Below are positions 6,765-15,194 of a DNA stretch of 15,212 nucleotides, piece after piece. Origin of the DNA: 4572-123 sp964418755 (GTDB lineage Bacteria > Desulfobacterota > Desulfobacteria > Desulfobacterales > 4572-123); assembly GCA_964418755.1 (NCBI GenBank), contig CAYQNS010000088.1, forward strand, positions 1 through 15,212. Direction: 5' to 3'. How positions within the stretch are numbered: the stretch's first letter is position 1; each line of letters starts with the position of its first letter. The notes under the pieces were generated by a model that made no database searches, was not told the origin of the DNA, and saw only the letters and a list, made by a program, of their open reading frames with translations. The position numbers were made by a program, and so were the translations under genes.

Positions 6765-6809
6765 TTCACACGGTAGAAGTCACTGGTTCAAACCCAGTAC
6801 CGCCCACCA
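6765..6809 (+). pseudogene. 3' fragment of tRNA-Val(CAC): attachment-site end of the island
   Basis: From the anticodon loop to CCA the sequence is tRNA-like: loop TTCACAC (anticodon CAC), 3' anticodon strand GGTAG, variable AAGTC, T-arm ACTGG-TTCAAAC-CCAGT (6782-6798), 3' acceptor strand ACCGCCC (6799-6805), ACCA. The matching 5' half is absent; the preceding bases do not supply CTACC or GGGCGGT. A 3'-half tRNA copy followed by a native terminator is what remains at the far end when an element integrates into a tRNA gene. An intact tRNA-Val would be expected at the other end, left of this window. Confidence 0.8.
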
Positions 6810-6817
6810 TGAATATC

Positions 6818-6858
6818 AAGGGTTTACGAGCATAATAGCTTGCAAACCCTTTTTTTTT
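6818..6858 (+). terminator. Intrinsic terminator after the tRNA fragment
   Basis: AAGGGTTT (6818-6825) pairs with AAACCCTT (6844-6851), and CGAGC (6827-6831) with GCTTG (6838-6842), around an ATAATA loop, followed by a T-run to 6858. It is a 13-pair stem with one mismatch. It fits a rightward tRNA transcript; leftward there is no T-run, so it is not an obvious terminator for kdsB. Confidence 0.8.
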
Positions 6859-7600
6859 ATAATTTCCCCATCAAAATCTTACTCACTGTCTCTATGTCTT
6901 CAGGGCGATCCACTCCAACGTTCTGATAATCGGTCGTGACCACATGAATCGATATTCCGTTTTCAAGCAGACGAAGTTGTTCCAGTTTTTCCACGGTTTC
7001 AAGACGGCTCGGGCCGAATTTTGCAAATTGCTCCAGAATATTCATACGAAACGCGTATAGCCCGATGTGCCCGTAAAACGCGTCCGTTTCCCCGTCACGG
7101 GGATGGGGGATGGGCGCTCGGGAGAAATAGAGTGCCTTGCAATCTCTCGCGAAAACCACCTTGACCCTATCCGGGTTCTCGGCCTCCTCGGGGCTGATCT
7201 TTCTTGCCAGAGTCGTCACCTGCACCCCGGGTTTCACGAAAGGGCGGACAAGTTCTGTGAGCATAACCGGATCAAGCGCGGGTTCATCGCCCTGAATGTT
7301 CACCACCACAGCATCCTGAGGCACCTGAAGCAGCATGGCCGCTTCGAGCACCCGGTCTGTTCCGCTCGGATGATCATTTCGTGTCATCACCACCGAAACG
7401 CCCCGTTTTTCAGCGGCTGAAAAAATTCGGTGATCGTCGGTGGCCAGGACCACCTGCCTAAATTCGGGGCATTGTTTTGCACGTTCAAAAACATGCTGAA
7501 ACATGGGCTTGCCCAAAATTTCGGCCAATGGTTTGCCCGGAAAACGATGAGACTGATAACGCGCCGGAATAACGCCGTAACATTTTGGAAGAGTTGTCAT
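6857..7600 (-). CDS. kdsB: 3-deoxy-manno-octulosonate cytidylyltransferase (CMP-Kdo synthetase)
   Basis: 247 residues, the normal length. It activates Kdo with CTP to give CMP-Kdo in the cytoplasm, the sugar donor for the lipopolysaccharide inner core. The N-terminus has the family's nucleotide-binding signature VIPARYQSHRFPGKPL (residues 10-25), then GTDR (80-83) and the metal-binding NIQGDEP (101-107, D105). The middle carries YFSRAPIPHPR and GHIGLYAFR, and the end KLEQLRLLENG and GVDRPEDIE. All are typical. No strong ribosome site is seen upstream, but the start matches family length. It begins 25 bases after the waaA stop, so the two are probably cotranscribed and act consecutively. The stop lies just inside the T-run of the tRNA terminator, so the island has landed directly against this gene's 3' end without damaging it. 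Confidence 0.97.
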   Translation of the reverse strand: MTTLPKCYGVIPARYQSHRFPGKPLAEILGKPMFQHVFERAKQCPEFRQVVLATDDHRIFSAAEKRGVSVVMTRNDHPSGTDRVLEAAMLLQVPQDAVVVNIQGDEPALDPVMLTELVRPFVKPGVQVTTLARKISPEEAENPDRVKVVFARDCKALYFSRAPIPHPRDGETDAFYGHIGLYAFRMNILEQFAKFGPSRLETVEKLEQLRLLENGISIHVVTTDYQNVGVDRPEDIETVSKILMGKL

Positions 7601-7625
7601 TTGTTCATCTGCTTATTGTTAGTTG

Positions 7626-8930
7626 TTATTTGTTGCCACCGGCAGGACAATCAAAAATCCATTCAGCAATCAGTCTGCAAGCAGCGGCTGTGCCGCCCTG
7701 GCGTTTCTTTACATAGTGGAGCGCAGCTTCACGTATTTTTTTATGAGACGATGAAATTTTCACATTTTCCGCCAGAATATCCGCAACTTTTTTCCAGTCT
7801 GTAGCTATGCGGACAAGTCCCTGGTCTATAATTTCACGGCCCGCCCAGGCGAAATTCTCCCAAGAGGGGCCGATCACGGGTATGACGCCGCAGATGAGAG
7901 GCTCCAGAAAATTCTGTCCGCCCAGATGCGCAAGACTGCCGCCGACAAACACGGCTTTTGCTCGTTCATAGGCTATGCTCAGTTCACCAAAGGTGTCCCA
8001 GAGGATAACCCTTCTGTGTGAAGCCGATTCCTCATTCTCGTTTTCAATTTCGGATCGCAAAATCCATGATACGCCTGTACGCTCCAGCACTGTTTTCCAG
8101 TGGTTTATTCTGTGCATATGACGCGGGAACAGCCCGATAATCGCTTCCGGCACACTGCGACAGACACGGAGAATAATTTTTTCAATGAGCGGCTCTTCCT
8201 CCTGTCGGGTGGAACCGAGGACAATCAGGGGTTTATCGGACGGAAGTATTTTGTCAAGCGAATGTCTCTTTTGGGCCTCGGAACTGCCGAGTCTGTCAAA
8301 CTTCATATTGGGCATCACCCGGACCCGTTCTTTTCCGAACAACATGGCAAAACGACGGGCGTCGTTTTCTGAAATAGCGAGAATTTTATCCGGTGTGAGA
8401 CCATGCCAGAAAGAGGGCCAGAGAAGGTATCTTTTCAGGCTCCCGGCGGTGATTCTGCCGTTGATAATCAGTATTTTAGAACCGTATTTTTTCAAGGCCG
8501 AGAGCATTCCGGGCCAAATCTCCAATTCCAGAAGAACCATAATTTTTGGACAAATCTTTCTGACCGCGGCTTTCATAATAGCCGGCCTGTCAAAAGGGAA
8601 ATAGGCCGTGTACACCTCCATATTTTCCTTATCCGGAGCGATATCCTCAATGGCCCGTTCCAGGATTTCCATTCCCTGACGGGTGTCGGTGGTGATCAGT
8701 ATTCTGACCCGCACGGGGAAATTCAGGTGCCTGAGAAGAGAGCAAGCCAGATAGGATTCACCCGCGGATGCGGCGTGGATCCACAGGTCCGATTTTTTCA
8801 GTACATTGTTCCGAAGCGTCCGTTGATCAAACCCCTCGGCAAGGCGCTGGTTTCGGCGAAGCGCAGGAATGGCAAAATTCCAGGCCAGATCATAAAATAA
8901 AAAGGCCGCTTTTTTAAGCATCAAATTCAT
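7626..8930 (-). CDS. waaA: 3-deoxy-D-manno-octulosonic acid transferase (Kdo transferase, GT30)
   Basis: 434 residues, normal length. It transfers Kdo from CMP-Kdo to lipid A precursor on the inner face of the inner membrane. A hydrophobic N-terminal segment (residues 7-24) serves as membrane anchor. Family motifs are present in order: WIHAASAGES (50-59, E58 the expected general base), YFPFDRP, MVLLELEIWPG, GRITAGSLKRY, VLGSTRQEEE, and VFVGGSLAHLGGQNFLEPL followed by GPSWENF. An alternative start three codons later (MLKKAAF) cannot be excluded; neither has a clear ribosome site. It lies 31 bases after the MBL gene and 25 before kdsB, all on one strand. waaA beside kdsB makes a small Kdo module and implies a Gram-negative outer membrane. 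Confidence 0.96.
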   Translation of the reverse strand: MNLMLKKAAFLFYDLAWNFAIPALRRNQRLAEGFDQRTLRNNVLKKSDLWIHAASAGESYLACSLLRHLNFPVRVRILITTDTRQGMEILERAIEDIAPDKENMEVYTAYFPFDRPAIMKAAVRKICPKIMVLLELEIWPGMLSALKKYGSKILIINGRITAGSLKRYLLWPSFWHGLTPDKILAISENDARRFAMLFGKERVRVMPNMKFDRLGSSEAQKRHSLDKILPSDKPLIVLGSTRQEEEPLIEKIILRVCRSVPEAIIGLFPRHMHRINHWKTVLERTGVSWILRSEIENENEESASHRRVILWDTFGELSIAYERAKAVFVGGSLAHLGGQNFLEPLICGVIPVIGPSWENFAWAGREIIDQGLVRIATDWKKVADILAENVKISSSHKKIREAALHYVKKRQGGTAAACRLIAEWIFDCPAGGNK

Positions 8931-8961
8931 CGATTGATTTCATATTCCGGATCAATAGCAA

Positions 8962-9914
8962 TTATCCGGCAAACGTCATCCGGGTTCCGGACATATTCAG
9001 CAAAAATTTATCCGGCATTTCTTTTTCAATGTGCATTACAGCAGCCCGGCCGGTGCAGTGGGTCGGAATGATGTACACGGGATCCAGCACCTTTAATGCC
9101 CGAGCTGTCGGTGCAATGACGGCATCCATGTCCGCGCCGGTCAGATGAAACCCGCCCATCACTGCAAATATTTCATGGACACCGGTTACTTCCCGGGCAT
9201 ACTCAACCGTATTGACAATCCCGGCATGTGCACATCCGGAAAGAATCACCAGACCCTTGTTTTTGACATTAAAAACCAACGCACTGTCGTCATCTATAGG
9301 GTCCTGTTTTTCCACGCCATCCTCCTCATAGCATAGATTCGGCGCGCCTTTCTCAAAAGCAGTCCTGCGGGGGATACCACCAAGAAACAGGATAGTGCCT
9401 TCCATCATCGGATACGGCTTTTCGGTTTCCACCAGGTGTACTCCCGCGGCTTCAGCTTTTTCCCGCGTAAAGGCGGGAAAGAACACCTTGAAATCATCGG
9501 TTATCTTCAAATAGCGAGGATTCCGAAAGGCTTCCGGATGCAGAACCAGATCGACCCCCTTTTTACCGACCCGCTGGGAGAGCTGATCAATGCCGCCCAC
9601 ATGATCCAGATGGCCGTGGGAAAGTGCAAAGGCCTCTACTGTGGTCATATCCACCCCAATGCATCTGCATTAAAGGCAGCCCCGTGCTCTGAAAAGCCGA
9701 AATCAAACAAAATGCTGTGGGAAACATCATCCCGGGTAACCCTCACTACCGCGGAAAACCCGTGTTCGGCCAAAATGCTGTTTTTTACCTCCAGTCCCTT
9801 CAGCGGCAGGGCCTGGGTCACCACGTCGCTGTTATCCTGAGCGGTCAAGTCGATATAATTGTCCTGCAGGGTCAGAATTTCCACCTTATCGACCTGCTGT
9901 AAAAAAGTACTCAT
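8962..9914 (-). pseudogene. MBL-fold metallo-hydrolase interrupted by a single-base frameshift
   Basis: Two adjoining frames make one protein. The N-terminal part (9914 to about 9654) runs from MSTFLQQVDK to FNADALG and then hits a stop. The C-terminal part resumes at VDMTTVEAFALSHGHLDHVGG and ends at 8962. The break falls in a run of four G on the minus strand (9657-9654); five G would restore ...ADALGVDMTTVEA. The joined protein has the metallo-beta-lactamase metal motif SHGHLDH, then SGCAHAG, GGFHLTG and IPTHCTG, close to the dihydropteroate-synthase-like MBL hydrolases of about 300 residues. Substrate is not known. The start at 9914 is fixed by AGGAG seven bases upstream; an upstream in-frame Met at 9944 has less support. 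It could be a real mutation or a sequencing error in the homopolymer. Confidence 0.8.
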
Positions 9915-10045
9915 TATCGTCTCCTTTGTATTGTTCGTAACCATTCAGCGATTCAGGGTGCAGCTCACATTTTCAAATTGACCGGCATTCCCTGTTTCCT
10001 TAGCGATTGAGCTCCTGAACCGTAAACCTCTAAACGTGCACCTTA

Positions 10046-11788
10046 TTATTTAATCGTCTTCTCTATTTCCTCATCCCTGAGGACCCTGCGCAAAACCTTC
10101 CCAACGTTGGACATCGGTATGACATCTCGGAATTCAACTATTTTGGGCCGCTTGTACCCTGCCATATTCTTTTTGCAAAAATCAAGAATCTCCTGCTCGG
10201 TGGCGGTTACCTTCGGCTTGAGCTCAATAAATGCCTTGACTGCCTCCCCGCTTTTGGCATCGGGCACCCCCACCACCGCCACCAGGGCCACCTTGGGATG
10301 GGTAAAAAGGATATCTTCCACATCCCGGGGATACACATTAAATCCGCCCACTATAATCATATCTTTCTTTCGGTCCGTAATCAGGATATAACCATCTTCA
10401 TCGATATGGCCGATATCACCGGTCAGGAAATAACGACGGCCATCGATTTCACGGAAAACCTCCTTGTCATCCTCGGGACGGTTCCAGTATCCCTGCATGA
10501 CCTGGGGACCGCTGATGGCGAGTTCACCATCTTCGCCCTGGGCCAGAGATGTCAGACCTGTATCCAGGTCGACTGCCTTGATGTCCGTACCCGGCATGGG
10601 GAATCCAACCGAGCCTATCTTGCGCTGGACCGTATTGGTGGGATTTGCGCTGGCCACCGGAGCTGTCTCGCTGAGACCATAGCCCTCAAAAATAACAGCA
10701 CCGGTTTTCTCCTCGAACTGTTTGCAAACCTCGGGAGGCAGAGGAGCCCCGCCGGAAAAACATCCCATCAGCGAGGTTAGATCATACTGGTCGATATGAA
10801 CATGGTTGGTAAAGGCCACAAAAATAGTGGGAACGGCCGGCATTATCGTAGGCTTGTATTTCTGCACGGCCTTGAGGACTTCGGTAAAGGGCGGATCACC
10901 GGCCCTTGGGTCGGGAATGCATATCAATCTGCTGCCGGTGGCACAGGCAGACAGCATGGCCACGGTCAAACCGAAACTGTGATACCAGGGCAGGACCCCG
11001 AGATAGGTATGGAAACCGCCGGATCGAAATTTTTCCGGCTCCCCGCCTTTTTCATGAACCAGTCGGCCCCACTCGTCAAGTGCCATGAGATCATAGACAA
11101 AATTTGCATGTGTCAGAACCGCGCCTTTGGGCACACCGGTCGTTCCTCCGGTATAAATAATCAGGGCCGGATCCTCCCCGGGGTTAATTTGAATTTCCGG
11201 AGATTCGGGCCGTGCGGCAGATACAACATCGTCAAAGAAAAAATGACCGGATTCATGTTTTTCAGCCCGGGGTATTTTCCCCAGCAACCCGCCGATAAAT
11301 CCTTTAAGTTTGGGCAGATAGGATTTGACATTGCAGATGACCACCGTTTCGACATCTGTTTTCTCGATGGCTTCAACAGTGGTGGGATAGAAATTCGGAT
11401 GATCCATGCAGAAAAGCGCTTTTGCACCGGCATCTTTTAACTGATAGTTTAGTTCAGGGGCTGTATAGAGCGGATTACAGGTCACACAAATTCCGCCGGC
11501 CTTGAGAATACCGAAAAAAATGGCCGGATAATGCGGCAGGTTCGGCAGGAATACAGCGATCCGGTCTCCTTTTTGAATACCCCTTGAAGCCAGAAAGTAG
11601 GCCACCCGGTCGGCAGTGTCTTTCACCTGGGCATAGGTTCGGGAGGCATCACTAAAAAGAGTATAGACCTTGTCGGGGTAGTCGCGTGCAGCATCATCCA
11701 GAATAGAGGTAAGCGATTTTTCATATCCGGAAATGTCGTGCTGTACACCTTCGGGCCAATTGGATGTGGGCCAGGCTGTTGACGTCAT
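10046..11788 (-). CDS. fadD: Long-chain fatty acid--CoA ligase (AMP-binding enzyme)
   Basis: 580 residues, full length for the class. It activates a carboxylic acid with ATP to the acyl-adenylate and then the CoA thioester, at the inner face of the membrane. Motifs: P-loop IIYTGGTTGVPKG (210-222), PWYHSFGL (267-274), GYGLSETAP (369-377), YFLTGDIG and DGYILITDRKKDMIIVGG (453-482), and the C-terminal catalytic Lys in NVGKVLRR (K564). The start has AAGGAGAG eight bases upstream (11796-11803). It heads a leftward set with the MBL gene (131-base gap), waaA and kdsB; the gap could hold a separate promoter. Substrate chain length cannot be told from sequence by eye, so medium- or aryl-acid specificity is possible; the symbol follows the closest general family. 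Confidence 0.88.
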   Translation of the reverse strand: MTSTAWPTSNWPEGVQHDISGYEKSLTSILDDAARDYPDKVYTLFSDASRTYAQVKDTADRVAYFLASRGIQKGDRIAVFLPNLPHYPAIFFGILKAGGICVTCNPLYTAPELNYQLKDAGAKALFCMDHPNFYPTTVEAIEKTDVETVVICNVKSYLPKLKGFIGGLLGKIPRAEKHESGHFFFDDVVSAARPESPEIQINPGEDPALIIYTGGTTGVPKGAVLTHANFVYDLMALDEWGRLVHEKGGEPEKFRSGGFHTYLGVLPWYHSFGLTVAMLSACATGSRLICIPDPRAGDPPFTEVLKAVQKYKPTIMPAVPTIFVAFTNHVHIDQYDLTSLMGCFSGGAPLPPEVCKQFEEKTGAVIFEGYGLSETAPVASANPTNTVQRKIGSVGFPMPGTDIKAVDLDTGLTSLAQGEDGELAISGPQVMQGYWNRPEDDKEVFREIDGRRYFLTGDIGHIDEDGYILITDRKKDMIIVGGFNVYPRDVEDILFTHPKVALVAVVGVPDAKSGEAVKAFIELKPKVTATEQEILDFCKKNMAGYKRPKIVEFRDVIPMSNVGKVLRRVLRDEEIEKTIK

Positions 11789-12207
11789 GACAGAACTCTC
11801 CTTTTTTGGGGGTTATCGAAAATACGCTATAAATACAACGAAGCCTTTCAGGGCCGCGGAAACGCTCCTCTGTTTTTAACTTGCAACTGCCTTCCGGCAT
11901 AGTATTAAAAAATATCTCAAATTTCAGATAACGTACCAAAATCACACAAAAGAGTCAACCACATCCGGCAGGCTTAAAAAACAGATGGAAATGGCTTTCA
12001 ATACATTTATAATATGCGCTTGCCTTAGAATTGCCGGGCTGATAAACTGATTTCTTAAATAGGGCCGGAATTGTCCTGGCAGGGCAAAACATTTTTCAAC
12101 CCGGAAGTTGTTGTTTCAAATGAATATCCCCATTCCGCATTCGTGCAAAAAACATCGATATAAAAAAGTTCAAGGCAATATTAACAATTAACAGCCGGCC
12201 GAATTAA
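11789..12207. other. Intergenic region between divergent fadD and polymerase-like gene
   Basis: About 420 bases with no supportable gene. It must hold the promoters of both divergent genes, but I find no near-consensus pair. The fadD ribosome site is at 11796-11803. The composition changes from mixed to AT-rich toward 12150, which is near the likely boundary of the AT-rich inserted gene. No inverted or direct repeat marking an insertion was found. Confidence 0.4.
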
Positions 12208-13287
12208 TTGATTAAGATCTTTCAAACTGGAGACTTGAACAAAAACATAATGTATAAAGAACAATCCACAAAAATTGATAAATCTGACAATTTATTAGAA
12301 ACTTATAATTTATTTATTAATGGCTCAAATCTGACAATCAATCTTGATTCTAGTACTGATCTTAATTTATCGTCAATGTTCTCTCTCTTTGATTCTATAA
12401 ATAATTACAAAATTTCGCTGATCAATGAATCAATGATTAATGGTTCTGATTCTAATTTCATGTTTCCTTCCATATATGATTTGCCATTTTTCTCTAAACT
12501 CACTGATACCATGAGCAAACACTGTTTTGATGATATAAGAACAAATCTGGAGAAAATGACTGTTTTTGAGCTTGTAATGTTACAATTTAAAAAGAATTAT
12601 GGACATCTTATCCGACAAAAAAATCATCAAACTGTAATACAAAAATTAAAAGAATATACGTTTTCCATCTCAGATCTGAATCTATATTCCGTCATATTTC
12701 AGATTGAAGATAAACGTATTTACAGATCGTATTCTAATAATTCCTGGGAACAAGGGGACAGATTCTACGGTACAATACCTTTATTGCCGGCAAGTATCAG
12801 ATCCTGCATTTTAATTAATGGAAAAAAAGTTTGTGAACTTGACTTCCAGAGCATGCAAATTAACATGTGCTACCATATGGAAGGAGTGAATTTTCAATAT
12901 GATCCATATGATATCGGCCCACTGGACAGAAATATATTTAAGAAAGCATCACTTATAATGTTACATGCTGAAAGTGAGAAGTGGGCAAAACAAGCTTTAA
13001 GAGATGAATTACAAGATAAAAATTTAGATATAGATGGAATAATTCAGTGCTTTAAGCAAATGCATACTGCTATTTCTAAATATTTCTGTAGGGGTATTGG
13101 TCCTGGTCTACAAACTTTAGAAACGGATATAACGGAGTTTATACTAAAAAGGCTTTTAAAGAAAAACATAATAGCCCTGCCTGTGCATAATAGCTTTATT
13201 GTTCAGAAACAACACAAAGAGGAATTGTATTTTACTATGCTGGAAAGCTACAAATCAGTAATGAATTTCTATCCTGTAGTGAAATGA
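12208..13287 (+). CDS. Polymerase palm-like protein (family A / T7-like), motif C Asp replaced by Asn
   Basis: 359 residues from TTG 12208; an in-frame ATG at 12250 (residue 15) is an equally likely start, and neither has a well-placed ribosome site. The first half is not recognised. The second half looks like a right-hand polymerase palm: RFYGTIP (185-191), then VCELDFQSMQINMCYH as motif A (D212), DRNIFKKASLIML as a motif B-like R-x3-K (R241, K245), and LPVHNSFIV as motif C (324-332). Family A and T7-like enzymes have HDxF/HDE there; here the acid is Asn328, so one of two metal-binding Asps is missing. Related uncharacterised proteins occur near mobile DNA. The gene is far more AT-rich than its neighbours and stands alone between oppositely oriented host genes, which suggests transfer. 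DNA or RNA polymerase activity, or a degenerate remnant, are all open. Confidence 0.6.
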   Translation: MIKIFQTGDLNKNIMYKEQSTKIDKSDNLLETYNLFINGSNLTINLDSSTDLNLSSMFSLFDSINNYKISLINESMINGSDSNFMFPSIYDLPFFSKLTDTMSKHCFDDIRTNLEKMTVFELVMLQFKKNYGHLIRQKNHQTVIQKLKEYTFSISDLNLYSVIFQIEDKRIYRSYSNNSWEQGDRFYGTIPLLPASIRSCILINGKKVCELDFQSMQINMCYHMEGVNFQYDPYDIGPLDRNIFKKASLIMLHAESEKWAKQALRDELQDKNLDIDGIIQCFKQMHTAISKYFCRGIGPGLQTLETDITEFILKRLLKKNIIALPVHNSFIVQKQHKEELYFTMLESYKSVMNFYPVVK

Positions 13288-13310
13288 TCAAATACCCAAT
13301 CGTAAAGCCA

Positions 13311-13360
13311 AGGCCTGCCCGCCATCGGCTTCGCTTTCAGGCAAGGCAGCGGGCATCGGA
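13311..13360. repeat. GC-rich hairpin repeat in the intergenic region
   Basis: TGCCCGC (13316-13322) pairs with GCGGGCA (13349-13355), and the sequence between repeats ATCGG and GGC/GCC words that can extend or nest the stem. It is GC-rich in a spot between an AT-rich gene and the MFS gene, and lacks a T-run, so it is not an ordinary terminator. It resembles an intergenic REP-type element, but only one copy is in this window. The rest of 13288-13549 shows nothing I can identify. Confidence 0.4.
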
Positions 13361-13549
13361 CAGAGGGGCGAACAGGGACTGTAGCGAAAGCTGGGCATGC
13401 AATGTGTAAATCAGTGCCCGGGAACTCGGTTGTTTCAGGGCTGATGTCGCGAAATTTTCAGGTGTTACAAATTCTCGCAAGAGGGACACAAAAACCTTCG
13501 CGTGAAATCGTTTGATTTGTCATGAAAATACGATCCTTTTTAAAAATCG

Positions 13550-14743
13550 TCACTCGGCCGGGAATTTGAGAAAATAGGCCACAATGGTTCCGCAAAGGAT
13601 GAGCCCTCCTGCAAGCCCGATTCCCAATGAAAATCTTCCCATATCACCTGAAAATCCGATCAGGGTGGGGAAAATGCCGCCGCCGATTAAAAAGGCGGGC
13701 GGGATTATCATGGAGACTGCAACGTTTCGGGTTTCAGCCGGCCCAATGGAGGACAGGGCCGCAAAACCGGCCGGGAAAAAGCAGACGGCCACCATGGGCT
13801 GAAGAAAAACAAGACCAATCACCCACTCGTCTCTTACAATCCCCAGCAACAGGGTTGCAATCCCGGTAAAAAAGAAAACCCATATCATAGCCGGCCGGGT
13901 ACCGAATCGGTCAGATACCCACCCGCTTAAAAGAGGCATCCCCACACTGGAAATTCGTGAAAGTCCGATCAATGTGTTTGCCCAGCCCTGGTCGATGCCC
14001 CTCTCCGTAACCAGATAAAGCGGAAGCATCGTATAGATGCCCATGGTGCTGCCGATGGCAAGGCTGAACAAAATCATCATGATCCAGAGAACAGGCTCTG
14101 CCGCAAGTCGCCGTACCGCATGAAGATCAGGGGCCTGACCGGCAAATCGCCCACCGCGCCCCCAGCGTGCATAGGCAATGCCCAGGCAAACGGCGCTCAG
14201 TCCCAACGCGGCCAGAACGCCGCGCCAGGGAAACCATATCAATATAATCTCGGCCAGTATGGGGGCCGCCATAAAACCCGAATTGGGTGCCAGTTCGTGA
14301 ATCGAAAGGGCCTTGCCCCAATGCCTGGAGCTGATCAAATGCGTAATTGTTGCAATACCCGAAGGCAGATAAAGACCGGCAGCCAGGCCCAGAAGCACAA
14401 GCGTCAGGCGAATCGCCCCCAGATTTCGGCTGAAACAGATACCAAGCAGGGCCAGTCCCACGGTCACGGAAGACAGAATAATGGTCTTCCGGTGGGTCAA
14501 ACGGGAGCTGACAAACCCGGAACCTGCCAGTGAAACAAAGTATCCCGCAGATAGCATCAGAAAAAGAGATCCTGCGGCACTGTGGCTAAGATGCAGATCC
14601 TTTTCAATGATGGGCATTAACGGCGCCAGAATGACCCTGCCGATAAAATTAAAAAAGAAAATGACAGCCAGGAAGACCAGAGCCCCAAGGTGGTGCCGGA
14701 ACCTGTTTTGTTGATTATCGAAATTTGTTACACTGTTTTTCAT
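13550..14743 (-). CDS. MFS transporter
   Basis: 397 residues with about 12 hydrophobic segments, the standard major facilitator size and layout. The first segment (about 22-42) follows a short polar N-terminus. The loop between segments 2 and 3 has SSRLTHRKTIILSS, a weak form of the family's G-x3-D-R/K signature. The matching loop in the second half, SGWVSDRFGTRPAMI, is a good match. The two halves are joined by a polar loop near residues 195-210. The substrate cannot be inferred; the general style is that of the organic-anion or nitrate/cyanate-type exporters and importers. It converges on the polymerase-like gene and has no same-strand partner in the window. No strong ribosome site is seen at the chosen start, which is supported by the complete first membrane segment. 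Confidence 0.9.
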   Translation of the reverse strand: MKNSVTNFDNQQNRFRHHLGALVFLAVIFFFNFIGRVILAPLMPIIEKDLHLSHSAAGSLFLMLSAGYFVSLAGSGFVSSRLTHRKTIILSSVTVGLALLGICFSRNLGAIRLTLVLLGLAAGLYLPSGIATITHLISSRHWGKALSIHELAPNSGFMAAPILAEIILIWFPWRGVLAALGLSAVCLGIAYARWGRGGRFAGQAPDLHAVRRLAAEPVLWIMMILFSLAIGSTMGIYTMLPLYLVTERGIDQGWANTLIGLSRISSVGMPLLSGWVSDRFGTRPAMIWVFFFTGIATLLLGIVRDEWVIGLVFLQPMVAVCFFPAGFAALSSIGPAETRNVAVSMIIPPAFLIGGGIFPTLIGFSGDMGRFSLGIGLAGGLILCGTIVAYFLKFPAE

Positions 14744-14769
14744 TTCTGTCTTTCTACAGCAAATACAGA

Positions 14770-14970
14770 ATTCAGTATCTAAATTCTAAAATTCGTGTTT
14801 TTTATGTCAAAAAACAAATTTCAAATAAACACAATGATTAAAATTCCAAATTTCAAAACAACTATAGGCTATGTGTGAGTAAATAATTTGTTTTGGCTCT
14901 TATTTGAGATTTAGATATTGAAGTTTGGAACTTGTTTGTCTTTTGGTGCTTGAAATTTGTAATTTGCGGC
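14770..14970. repeat. Large imperfect AT-rich palindromic element
   Basis: Two arms of about 90 bases made of CAAATTTCAAA/TTTGAAATTTG-like words face each other around a GC-poorer loop at 14862-14887. Exact stretches include CAAAACAA (14854-14861) with TTGTTTTG (14888-14895) and ACAAATTTCAA (14814-14824) with TTGAAATTTGT (14950-14960). No open frame of interest lies in it. It resembles the long AT-rich intergenic palindromes scattered through many environmental Gram-negative genomes. It sits directly upstream of the MFS gene. Confidence 0.65.
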
Positions 14971-15025
14971 GTGTTTTCAACAGCACCGGTTTATCCGGCT
15001 TAGTTTAGGCGCTTAATTAAAATTT

Positions 15026-15055
15026 TTGCTCTTGTGGCAAAAAAATCGGTATACT
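15026..15055 (+). promoter_or_regulatory. Possible sigma-70 promoter reading rightwards out of the window
   Basis: TTGCTC (15026-15031) is followed after 18 bases by TATACT (15050-15055), one base from the -10 consensus. Start would be near 15062. It points toward the folded segment at 15076-15194. Confidence 0.4.
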
Positions 15056-15075
15056 TCCGACGGCCCTGCGCAAAA

Positions 15076-15194
15076 CCGGCCGATAACAAAGGACTTTAAA
15101 ACGGACCGTAGCCGGGACGCCTGTCAGGAGATACTTCTTTTAACCGATGGAAAGAGGGTAAGCGCTCTATTAACCCCATCTTGTCAGGCGCGGC
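15076..15194 (+). ncRNA. Candidate structured leader RNA at the right edge
   Basis: GCCG-GGA-CGCCTG (15111-15123) pairs with CAGGCG-CGGC (15185-15194), ten pairs around a GGA bulge, enclosing smaller stems such as GATGG (15146-15150) with CCATC (15176-15180). The same GCCGG (15111-15115) could instead pair with CCGGC at 15076-15080, so two exclusive folds are possible. I could not match it to a riboswitch class. The open frame across it is probably chance. Any controlled gene lies beyond the window. Confidence 0.35.

Noticed and set aside
6765..6809. Functional tRNA gene
   Set aside because: Only the 3' half is present; the D-arm and 5' acceptor strand are missing.
10298..11440. Rightward open frames of 160 and 214 codons
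   Set aside because: Antisense shadows of the acyl-CoA ligase gene, whose motifs are complete.
12208..13287. Reverse transcriptase of a retron or diversity-generating element
   Set aside because: No YxDD motif or RT domain blocks; the motifs match family A/T7-like palms, and no msr/msd-like repeat or template/variable repeat pair was seen nearby.
14120..14533. Rightward 137-codon open frame
   Set aside because: Antisense to the MFS gene; Gln/Gly-rich composition reflects the complement of membrane codons.
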